Notes under the pieces: generated by a model
What the model was told of the DNA's origin: nothing
The model's input: the letters and a program-made list of their open reading frames with translations, nothing else
Databases searched by the model: none
Assembly (NCBI GenBank): GCA_031370545.1
Contig: JANMQQ010000045.1
Location: 1-5,016, forward strand
DNA from: UBA6921 sp031370545
Lineage (GTDB): Bacteria; Pseudomonadota; Gammaproteobacteria; SG8-11
DNA: 5,016 nucleotides
Reading direction: 5' to 3'
Made by a program: the position numbers and the translations under genes
Part shown: positions 1 through 5,016 of the stretch, piece by piece
How the letters are laid out: each line of letters opens with the position of its first letter
Position numbering within the stretch: position 1 is the stretch's first letter

Positions 1-18
1 CGCTTGCGCGAAACTGGT

Positions 19-81
19 TTGACACGGCGTGGCGGTGGTTTTGAGCATGGACTTGGCCTGCTTAAGTAAGTGCCATAGATT
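19..81 (+). promoter_or_regulatory. Weak candidate sigma70 promoter upstream of the permease gene
   Basis: A TTGGCC hexamer at 53-58 is followed after 17 nt by TAGATT at 76-81; each matches four of six consensus bases. An AT-rich stretch (TAATAT, 81-86) overlaps it. A perfect TTGACA also sits at 19-24, but no good -10 lies 16-18 nt downstream of it. Transcription from the 53-81 pair would leave a leader of about 110 nt before the ATG at 198. I do not recognise a riboswitch in that leader; in particular I see nothing I would call the c-di-AMP (ydaO) element that precedes related transporters in Gram-positive bacteria. This is pattern matching only. Confidence 0.22.
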
Positions 82-197
82 AATATTTATGTCGCCGCTC
101 AACTAACAATAATTGGGCGATTTAATCGGCGTTTCCCTAGCTTGGCTTACGCTGCGCAGCGGGCGCATAATGCCGCGCATTCGCCCTGTGCCGGACC

Positions 198-2195
198 ATG
201 ATGTTGAGCACGCCTCTTTCGTTCTTCGCAAAATTCCGCCAAACGCTATTTGGCGCGCCACTCAATCCGTTGGCGCCGCAGACGCGCCAACACATCGTGC
301 TGATTGCGTTTCTCGCCTGGGTTGGCCTGGGTGCCGACGGTCTGTCTTCATCGGCATATGGACCCGAGCAAGGTTTCGTCGCGCTGGGCGAACACACCCA
401 CCTCGGGTTGTACCTGGCGATTGCCACGGCACTCACGGTATTCGTGATCGCGGCCGCATACACGCAGGTTATCGAGCTGTTCCCGTCCGGTGGCGGTGGC
501 TACAAACTTGCCTCGCAGCTCATCGGCCCGTACGCAGGCTTGACATCTGGCGCGGCGTTGATCGTTGACTATGTGCTGACCATCACCATATCCGTGGCCA
601 GCGCCATGGATGCCTTGTTCAGCTTGATGCCGGTGGCGGCCCAGCATTACAAAATGTCCGTCGAAGTCGTCGCAATCATGCTGTTGATTGCACTGAACCT
701 GCGTGGCATGAAAGAGTCGATCAAGGTTCTTTTACCGCTATTTTTAGGCTTCATTCTCACGCACACCGTGTTGATCGTGTACGGCATACAAGCGCACGCC
801 GAGCGCTTTCCGACGCTGGTGACCGACACGCTGTCGGAAACAATACAGTTAAGTCAAGACCTGGGCTGGGTATTCATGGCAGCACTATTTTTGCGCGCGT
901 ATTCACTGGGCGGCGGCACCTATACCGGCATTGAGGCGGTGTCCAACAACGTGAACACGCTGGCCGAACCGCGCGTGCACACCGGCAAGATCACCATGCT
1001 GTACATGGCGCTGTCGCTGGCCTTCACTGCGGGCGGCATCATCGTGTTGTATTTACTGTGGGACGCCAAGCCAGTGGAAGGTCAGACGCTCAATGCGGTG
1101 GCGTTTGCATCCATTATGCAAGGCTGGCATTGGGGCAGCATCCAACTCGACCAACCGTTGCTCATCATGGTGATGGCGTTTGAAGCCGGGCTGCTGGCGG
1201 TGGCGGCGAATACTGGATTTCTCGGTGGCCCGGCGGTACTGGCCAACATGGCGGCGGATTCCTGGGTGCCGCGTCAATTTCGTCATCTCTCCAGTCGTCT
1301 GGTTACGCAGAACGGCATTTTGTTGTTGGGCATCGGCGCATTGGCAATTTTATTTCTCAGCGGTGGTGAGGTGAGCTGGTTAGTGGTGTTGTACAGCATT
1401 AACGTATTCATCACGTTTGCGTTGTCGCTGTACGGCTTGTGTGTGCATTGGTGGCGTAGTCGTCTCGACGTAAAAAACTGGAAGTCGCGCATTGCACTTT
1501 CAACGCTTGGATTTATTGTTACGACCGGCATCCTGCTGGTGACCTTGATCGAAAAATTCGGCGAGGGTGGTTGGATCACGTTGGCGGTCACGGCGGGGGT
1601 GGTCGCCGCCTGCGCCTATATCAAGAGCCACTACAACCAGGTGGATGAACAACTACGCGTGGTGGACAAGCTATTTGCGACTGGCCCCATTCAGCAGGAT
1701 ATTCCGGCAGTACCCCTTGACCCTGAATTGCCGACCGCAGTGTTTTTGGTCGGTCGCAGTCGTGGCGCGGTCATGCACACCCTGCTATGGGTGCAGCGCT
1801 TGTTTCCCGGCCATTTCAAAAATTTCATTTTTCTGTCGGCAGGCGAAATCGACTCGCAGAGTTACCACGGCGCGGCCGAATTGACCACGCTGCAATATGC
1901 GGTGGATGCCGATTTAATGCATGACGTGGAATTCTGCCGCAGTCAGGGCATGGCGGCGAAGTCCTACCGCTGCTTTGGTACGGACCCGTTGGATGAGTTA
2001 ACCAAACTCGCCGAGCAAATCGTGCGTGAACATCCCAATACGATTTTCTTTACCAGCAAGTTGATCTTCGAACACGAGAACTGGCTCAAGCGCCTGCTAC
2101 ACAACCAGACTGCATTGGCGATGCAGCGTCGCCTGCATTTGCGCGGCATGCAGATGATCATCCTGCCGCTCAACGTCGAACGGGCGAGCGCATAG
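198..2195 (+). CDS. APC-superfamily permease, KimA/KUP-like probable potassium importer
   Basis: This 665-residue inner-membrane protein probably imports K+ with protons, by homology to Bacillus subtilis KimA (formerly YdaO). What is seen: about 12 hydrophobic segments between residues 30 and 475, then a soluble cytosolic domain from about 480 to the end. Segment 1 carries the GADGLSSSAYGPEQ motif (45-58), segment 2 follows FPSGGGGY (95-102), segment 3 carries VDYVLT (123-128), and TGIEAVSN lies at 243-250. From memory of the KimA structure, the K+-coordinating residues Asp36, Tyr43, Asp117, Thr121, Ser125 and Thr230 correspond here to Asp47, Tyr54, Asp124, Thr128, Ser132 and Thr243. All are present, which favours K+ over an amino-acid substrate. 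The soluble domain corresponds in position to KimA's C-terminal dimerisation domain. Length is slightly above KimA (about 607). The ATG at 198 is the first start after an in-frame TAA at 168-170; a second ATG follows directly at 201. The Shine-Dalgarno is poor (GGA at 193-195). Substrate is inferred; the family call is firm. Confidence 0.92.
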   Translation: MMLSTPLSFFAKFRQTLFGAPLNPLAPQTRQHIVLIAFLAWVGLGADGLSSSAYGPEQGFVALGEHTHLGLYLAIATALTVFVIAAAYTQVIELFPSGGGGYKLASQLIGPYAGLTSGAALIVDYVLTITISVASAMDALFSLMPVAAQHYKMSVEVVAIMLLIALNLRGMKESIKVLLPLFLGFILTHTVLIVYGIQAHAERFPTLVTDTLSETIQLSQDLGWVFMAALFLRAYSLGGGTYTGIEAVSNNVNTLAEPRVHTGKITMLYMALSLAFTAGGIIVLYLLWDAKPVEGQTLNAVAFASIMQGWHWGSIQLDQPLLIMVMAFEAGLLAVAANTGFLGGPAVLANMAADSWVPRQFRHLSSRLVTQNGILLLGIGALAILFLSGGEVSWLVVLYSINVFITFALSLYGLCVHWWRSRLDVKNWKSRIALSTLGFIVTTGILLVTLIEKFGEGGWITLAVTAGVVAACAYIKSHYNQVDEQLRVVDKLFATGPIQQDIPAVPLDPELPTAVFLVGRSRGAVMHTLLWVQRLFPGHFKNFIFLSAGEIDSQSYHGAAELTTLQYAVDADLMHDVEFCRSQGMAAKSYRCFGTDPLDELTKLAEQIVREHPNTIFFTSKLIFEHENWLKRLLHNQTALAMQRRLHLRGMQMIILPLNVERASA

Positions 2196-2387
2196 GCTTG
2201 ACATGGGTTTTTCAGTAAAAGACGGTGGAGCTTGACATTACCCGGCGAGGTATTTTGCTTTCTTTGCTACCACGGCTGTCGGCGAGCGCATCCGTTGGCG
2301 TGCGCCGCGTCGTTCGTTACTGCGGCGCTCGCCGCCGCGATAAGTTTTGTCCCCTGAGCCGACCGCACGACGCTCGTTCGCATAGGC
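2183..2387. repeat. Cluster of short GC-rich direct and inverted repeats
   Basis: GGCGAGCGCAT occurs at 2183-2193 (end of the permease gene) and 2281-2291. CGCATAGGC occurs at 2189-2197 and 2379-2387. CGGCGAGCGC at 2280-2289 is the inverse of GCGCTCGCCG at 2325-2334, a 10-bp inverted repeat with a 35-nt loop. The second and later copies lie in the 3' part of the RRM gene, where they encode the Arg-rich tail, so codon bias for Arg may account for some of the similarity. No T tract follows, so it is not a standard terminator. Confidence 0.4.
2196..2237. other. Convergent intergenic gap with a 9-bp direct repeat
   Basis: This 42-nt gap separates the stop of the permease from the stop of the minus-strand RRM gene. 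GCTTGACAT occurs at 2196-2204 and again at 2230-2238 in the same orientation, each containing a perfect TTGACA hexamer, but neither has a convincing -10 at the right distance. I see no GC-rich hairpin with a T tract on either strand, so no intrinsic terminator can be assigned; transcripts from both sides may run into each other. Confidence 0.5.
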
Positions 2388-2684
2388 GCGATGGACAAAC
2401 TCGTGCGCGACAAGTTTTTTGCCTCTCAGTACGTAACGACGCAGGAGGCCGATGCTCAGTTTGCCAACCAGCGGCTGAGTAAACTCGGCAACGCCGTAGC
2501 AGACGATTTCATCCTGCCGTTTCTTTTGCACTATTTTTAGTTTCACATCGCGGCGCACGTCGAAGCGGTAAAACACCGCCAATTTGAATTGCCGCCAGAG
2601 GGATCGGGTCAGACATTTGTAAATGATGAAGCGCAGCTCAGCGCTATTGGTGTTGCAGTGAATGTTACCAATGAAAACCCTCAC
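2238..2684 (-). CDS. Putative RRM-fold RNA-binding protein, GTG start, basic C-terminal tail
   Basis: This 148-residue protein probably binds RNA in the cytoplasm. The N-terminus is a good RNP2-like first strand (RVFIGN, 2-7), followed by a likely helix (about 13-23), a basic stretch with a second strand (DVKLKIVQKK, 46-55), an RNP1-like third strand (YGVAEF, 63-68), a second helix, and a fourth strand ending in KKLVAHEFVHRAYANERR (89-106). That order fits an RRM (PF00076-type) fold. RNP1 is divergent: it keeps Tyr63, Gly64 and Phe68 but lacks the usual basic residue and second aromatic. After the domain comes an Arg-rich tail (ERR repeats at 119-126). The GTG at 2684-2682 is the first possible start after the gamma-carbonic anhydrase stop, lies just ahead of strand 1, and has GGGAG 8 nt upstream. 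It is the last gene of the minus-strand block, 28 nt after its neighbour. The opposite strand has only a 49-codon ORF. The RRM call comes from motif reading, not a profile search. Confidence 0.7.
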   Translation of the reverse strand: MRVFIGNIHCNTNSAELRFIIYKCLTRSLWRQFKLAVFYRFDVRRDVKLKIVQKKRQDEIVCYGVAEFTQPLVGKLSIGLLRRYVLRGKKLVAHEFVHRAYANERRAVGSGDKTYRGGERRSNERRGARQRMRSPTAVVAKKAKYLAG

Positions 2685-2692
2685 ACCCTTTT

Positions 2693-2697
2693 CTCCC
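2693..2697 (-). promoter_or_regulatory. Ribosome binding site of the RRM gene
   Basis: The minus strand reads GGGAG here, 8 nt upstream of the GTG at 2684-2682. It lies in the 28-nt gap after the stop of the gamma-carbonic anhydrase gene and is the main support for the GTG start, since no other start codon is present in that frame between the two genes. Confidence 0.6.
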
Positions 2698-2712
2698 GAT
2701 TTACTATCCGCG

Positions 2713-3246
2713 CTACGGTCGGCGCAGGTACTTATTTTTTAATTCAATGTAGTGAGTAGCAGAATACGTGAGCCAGTCGAGCTCGTTCTGTGTCAAGGCC
2801 CGCACTTTGCGCGCGGGGGTACCCAACCAAAGGTACCCAGTTGTTAACGTTTTGCCCGGCGGTACCAGGCTGCCCGCGCCCAACAATACTTTGGGCTCAA
2901 GCACCGCACCGTCCATGACCGTGGCGCCCATACCGATCAGGCACAGATCACCCACCGTGCAGCCATGCAGAATAACACGGTGCCCGATAGTGACTTTTTC
3001 GCCGATGCGTAACGCAAAGCCGCCGGGAATATCCGGGTGTTCATGCGTGACGTGCAGCACCGAGCCGTCTTGTACATTGGTGCCCGCGCCGATGGTGATG
3101 AGGTTGACATCACCACGCAACACGGTCATGGGCCAGATGGAAACATCATCGCCAAGCGTGACATTGCCGACTACCAAGGAAGCATCGTCAACGTAGGCGG
3201 ACGGGGAAACACGGGGCGAAACGCCCGAGAAATCGCGTATGGTCAT
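2713..3246 (-). CDS. Gamma-carbonic anhydrase family protein (YrdA/CamH-like hexapeptide-repeat protein)
   Basis: This 177-residue protein belongs to the trimeric left-handed beta-helix family that includes the Methanosarcina gamma-carbonic anhydrases Cam and CamH and E. coli YrdA. It would bind one metal ion per subunit interface and may interconvert CO2 and bicarbonate; many bacterial members have weak or undetected activity, so the reaction is inferred. Hexapeptide-like repeats run from about 12 to 135, with a C-terminal helix at about 152-173. The metal ligands are visible: His65 (in DGSVLH), His89 and His94 (in GHRVILHG), matching Cam His81, His117 and His122. Arg44, Asp46 and Gln59 match Cam Arg59, Asp61 and Gln75. 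The acidic loop of Cam with its proton-shuttle glutamate is absent, as in CamH. Length is normal. The ATG at 3246-3244 is the first start available in frame; no clear Shine-Dalgarno precedes it. It is the middle gene of the minus-strand block. Confidence 0.94.
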   Translation of the reverse strand: MTIRDFSGVSPRVSPSAYVDDASLVVGNVTLGDDVSIWPMTVLRGDVNLITIGAGTNVQDGSVLHVTHEHPDIPGGFALRIGEKVTIGHRVILHGCTVGDLCLIGMGATVMDGAVLEPKVLLGAGSLVPPGKTLTTGYLWLGTPARKVRALTQNELDWLTYSATHYIELKNKYLRRP

Positions 3247-3254
3247 GGTGCCAG

Positions 3255-3260
3255 AGTATA
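3255..3260 (-). promoter_or_regulatory. Possible -10 element close to the gamma-carbonic anhydrase start
   Basis: The minus strand reads TATACT here (five of six bases of the -10 consensus), 8 nt ahead of the ATG. A start of transcription at the usual distance would fall almost on the ATG and give a leaderless or nearly leaderless mRNA, which would fit the missing Shine-Dalgarno. However, no acceptable -35 lies 16-18 nt upstream (TCGCCG at 17 nt) and there is no extended -10. It may be chance. Confidence 0.2.
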
Positions 3261-3284
3261 ACCAACCTGATCGGTGGCGGCGAC

Positions 3285-3647
3285 TTACTCTACGATCTGC
3301 ACGGCCGTGACAAAATACTGCGTGTCGCCAAAACAGGTGGTGGGAATGCCGATATGTTGCTCATAAGACAGTGATACGCGCTTGCCAATGACATGATTGA
3401 TTTTGTCGGCCACCGCATTGTCGTGAACGGTGAACAGAAATTTCTCCGGCATGGCACCGGGCATCGCGACCATCGACAGCTCGCCTTCCCAGGTTTTACA
3501 TAGCCAGCCTTTTTTCGATAATTTCTGCACCCAGCCCGCGCGTTCGCCGGAGGAGTAGCTCCACGACACCACGAACCACACATAACCTGCGCCCAGCAAA
3601 GCGATGACCAGGACCGGGATGAATACAAAGCGAAACAGGGATTTCAT
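3285..3647 (-). CDS. Small membrane-anchored protein of unknown function
   Basis: This 120-residue protein has a short basic N-terminus (MKSLFRF), one hydrophobic segment at about 7-28, and then a roughly 90-residue domain that is probably outside the cytoplasm. I cannot name a function. Recognisable blocks in the domain are YSSGERAGWVQKLSKKGWLCKT (31-52, read in two parts: YSSGERAGW and VQKLSKKGWLCKT), WEGEL (53-57), and CFGDTQYFV (105-113). Cys50 and Cys105 could pair as a disulfide if the domain is periplasmic. I recall similar short proteins in other beta- and gammaproteobacteria, sometimes mislabelled as 6-phosphogluconate dehydrogenase; nothing here supports that enzyme. The ATG at 3647 is preferred: it directly precedes the membrane segment, has GGAAG 3 nt upstream, and the upstream alternatives (ATG 3677, TTG 3704) fall inside the candidate promoter. 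It is first in the minus-strand block, 38 nt before the gamma-carbonic anhydrase gene. Confidence 0.82.
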   Translation of the reverse strand: MKSLFRFVFIPVLVIALLGAGYVWFVVSWSYSSGERAGWVQKLSKKGWLCKTWEGELSMVAMPGAMPEKFLFTVHDNAVADKINHVIGKRVSLSYEQHIGIPTTCFGDTQYFVTAVQIVE

Positions 3648-3675
3648 AGGCTTCCAGAAGCAAGGCGGACGCCGC

Positions 3676-3704
3676 ATTGTGCCGCACCCGCTAGACTCCT
3701 TCAA
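3676..3704 (-). promoter_or_regulatory. Candidate sigma70 promoter for the minus-strand three-gene block
   Basis: On the minus strand, TTGAAG (3704-3699) is followed after exactly 17 nt by CACAAT (3681-3676); each hexamer matches four of six consensus bases. Transcription would begin near 3669, giving a leader of about 22 nt before the ATG at 3647. This fit with the downstream start is the best argument for it. Confidence 0.4.
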
Positions 3705-3743
3705 TCAGCCTGCACATCAGCCGATAAGTTAGCCATAGTCCAC

Positions 3744-3748
3744 AGGAG
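3744..3748 (+). promoter_or_regulatory. Ribosome binding site of gltA
   Basis: AGGAG lies 7 nt upstream of the ATG at 3756. It is a near-ideal Shine-Dalgarno site, the strongest in the window, and fixes the citrate synthase start. Confidence 0.85.
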
Positions 3749-3755
3749 CAATACC

Positions 3756-5016
3756 ATGGCAAAAGACACCGTCACGATCATCGACAACCGTACCGGCAAA
3801 AAAATCGAGTTGCCGATCATGCACGGGACATTGGGACCGTCTGGAGTCGACATCCGCTCCCTGTACTCGAACCTCGGCATTTTTACTTACGATCCCGGTT
3901 TTATGAGCACTGGCAGTTGCCGCAGCGCCATCACCTACATCGACGGTGAAAATGGCGTGCTGTTGTATCGCGGCTACCCCATCGAACAATTGGCGGAACA
4001 CAGCAGCTACGTAGAAGTGTGTTATTTGCTGCTGTACGGCGAACTGCCCGACAGCACGCAAATGGAAGGATTTCAGAAAATCATCATGCGTCACACCATG
4101 GTGCATGAAGGTTTGCTGCGTTTTTATAGCGGATTTCGGCATGACGCGCATCCGATGGCGATTATGGTTGGCGTGGTGGGTGCGTTGTCGGCGTTCTATC
4201 ACGACTCCACCGACGTGAACGATCCGCGCCATCGCGAAATTTCCGCGCATCGTTTAATTGCCAAGATGCCGACTATCGCTGCGGCCAGTTACAAATATTC
4301 GCGCGGGCAGCCGTTTGTTTATCCCGACAACAAGCTCGGCTACGTCGAAAACTACCTGCGCATGATGTTCGCGCTCCCGGCGGAAGAATTTGAAATTGAT
4401 CCCGTCAGCACAAGGGCGCTGGAGTTGATATTAATCCTGCACGCCGACCATGAACAAAATGCCAGCACCTCGACCGTGCGCTTGGCTTCCAGTTCGCGCG
4501 CTAATCCGTTCGCCAGTGTTGCGGCCGGGATTGCATCGTTATGGGGTCCCGCACACGGCGGCGCCAACGAAGCGGTGATTCACATGCTGGAAGAAATCGG
4601 CACGCCCGACAACATCGCGAAATTCGTTGCGCGCGCCAAGGACAAAGGCGACAGCTTCCGCTTGATGGGCTTCGGTCACCGCGTCTACAAAAATTATGAC
4701 CCGCGTGCCAAGATCATTCGTAAGGCTTGTCACGGCCTGCTCCATAAGCTCAATGCGGAACATCTGCCGCTGTTCGAGATCGCCATGCGCCTGGAAGAAA
4801 TCGCGCTCAAAGATGAATACTTTGTGTCGCGCAATCTCTACCCCAACGTCGATTTTTACTCGGGCCTGATCCTGCGCGCGATGGGTATTCCGTTGAATAT
4901 GTTCACAGTGATTTTCGCCATGGCGCGTACCGTCGGCTGGATTTCGCAGTGGATGGAAATGATGGACGACACCGAACAGAAAATCGGTCGGCCGCGCCAG
5001 GTGTATGTGGGCGCGG
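3756..5016 (+). CDS. gltA: Citrate synthase, hexameric (type II) form, 3' end cut by the window
   Basis: GltA condenses acetyl-CoA and oxaloacetate to citrate, the entry step of the TCA cycle, in the cytoplasm. The frame is open for 420 codons to the window end without a stop. E. coli GltA has 427 residues and the last visible block (GRPRQVYVGA, 411-420) aligns near its end, so about a dozen residues are missing. The catalytic triad is in place: His267 (WGPAHGG), His308 (GFGHRVYKNYDPRAK, 305-319) and Asp366 (YPNVDFYSG), equivalent to E. coli His264, His305 and Asp362. The N-terminal domain typical of the NADH-sensitive hexameric enzymes is present, and Arg112, His113, Tyr148, Arg166 and Lys170 match E. 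coli residues around the NADH site. E. coli Cys206, the thiol-reactive residue there, is Ala209 here. The start has an AGGAG site 7 nt upstream. It is divergent from the minus-strand block; no sdh gene is adjacent on the visible side. Confidence 0.98.
   Translation, partial: MAKDTVTIIDNRTGKKIELPIMHGTLGPSGVDIRSLYSNLGIFTYDPGFMSTGSCRSAITYIDGENGVLLYRGYPIEQLAEHSSYVEVCYLLLYGELPDSTQMEGFQKIIMRHTMVHEGLLRFYSGFRHDAHPMAIMVGVVGALSAFYHDSTDVNDPRHREISAHRLIAKMPTIAAASYKYSRGQPFVYPDNKLGYVENYLRMMFALPAEEFEIDPVSTRALELILILHADHEQNASTSTVRLASSSRANPFASVAAGIASLWGPAHGGANEAVIHMLEEIGTPDNIAKFVARAKDKGDSFRLMGFGHRVYKNYDPRAKIIRKACHGLLHKLNAEHLPLFEIAMRLEEIALKDEYFVSRNLYPNVDFYSGLILRAMGIPLNMFTVIFAMARTVGWISQWMEMMDDTEQKIGRPRQVYVGA

Larger units (their letters stand above)
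3648..3755. other. Divergent intergenic region between the minus-strand block and gltA
   Basis: This 108-nt region must carry the start signals for both the minus-strand block and citrate synthase. For the minus strand a plausible promoter is present (3676-3704). For gltA I could not assign one: the best spaced pair, TGCACA (3711-3716) and CATAGT (3734-3739), would start transcription on top of the ribosome binding site. The gltA promoter may lie further upstream, inside the neighbouring gene, or depend on an activator or another sigma factor. Confidence 0.6.

Noticed and set aside
1..69. Possible C-terminal end of an upstream plus-strand gene, stopping at TAA 67-69 (22 codons) or in another frame at TGA 42-44
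   Set aside because: Two frames are equally short and open from the window edge, neither shows a recognisable motif, and the window holds too little to choose between them.
2280..2334. Intrinsic terminator formed by the 10-bp inverted repeat
   Set aside because: The loop is 35 nt, no T tract follows on either strand, and the repeat lies inside the RRM-like coding frame.
2391..2540. A 49-codon plus-strand ORF, with a further 71 open codons in the same frame after its TAG at 2538
   Set aside because: It is codon-for-codon antisense to the RRM-like gene, whose frame is longer, has a ribosome binding site and carries recognisable motifs. Readthrough or a pseudogene is not needed to explain it.
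2768..3196. A 142-codon plus-strand open frame
   Set aside because: It is antisense to the gamma-carbonic anhydrase gene and its Pro/Thr/Ser-rich translation is a typical shadow of hexapeptide repeats.
3285..3704. Longer form of the membrane-anchored protein starting at TTG 3704 (139 residues) or ATG 3677
   Set aside because: These starts fall in the -35 and -10 of the candidate promoter and add a non-hydrophobic, Pro/Cys-containing extension ahead of a normal membrane anchor start at ATG 3647.
3711..3739. gltA promoter TGCACA - 17 nt - CATAGT
   Set aside because: It would start transcription near 3746, inside the AGGAG ribosome binding site, removing it from the mRNA.
3729..4250. A 173-codon minus-strand open frame
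   Set aside because: It lies antisense inside citrate synthase, whose identity is certain, and its translation is His/Val-rich without family features.

Overview
The window reads as ordinary proteobacterial chromosome, most likely Gammaproteobacteria or Betaproteobacteria. The signs are a hexameric-type citrate synthase with a gamma/beta-proteobacterial signature, a YrdA/CamH-type gamma-carbonic anhydrase, and Gram-negative style Shine-Dalgarno sites. I see no insertion sequence, phage gene, CRISPR array, tRNA or rRNA. Five protein genes fill almost all of it.

Layout: (1) 1-197 is a short upstream region with no assignable gene, the leader of the first gene. (2) 198-2195, plus strand, is a 665-residue APC-superfamily permease of the KimA/KUP-like potassium importer type with a large cytosolic C-terminal domain. 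(3) 2238-3647, minus strand, is a compact three-gene block in the order 120-residue membrane-anchored protein of unknown function (3647-3285), gamma-carbonic anhydrase-like hexapeptide protein (3246-2713), and a GTG-initiated 148-residue protein that I read as an RRM-fold RNA-binding protein (2684-2238). Gaps of 38 and 28 nt suggest one transcript. (4) 3756-5016, plus strand, is citrate synthase (gltA), cut by the window end about a dozen residues short of its normal C-terminus.

The permease and the RRM gene converge across a 42-nt gap (2196-2237). The minus-strand block and gltA diverge from a 108-nt region (3648-3755), which holds a fair sigma70-like promoter for the minus-strand block and a good ribosome binding site for gltA. 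The genes do not form one pathway: gltA is TCA-cycle entry, the permease is ion uptake, the carbonic anhydrase-like protein is metal-dependent CO2/bicarbonate chemistry or a relative of it, and the RRM protein probably binds RNA.

No clearly new system is visible. The items most worth a second look are the RRM gene, which is easy to miss because of its GTG start and divergent RNP1 motif, its unusual basic tail, the conserved-looking membrane-anchored unknown, and the KimA-like permease in a Gram-negative setting.
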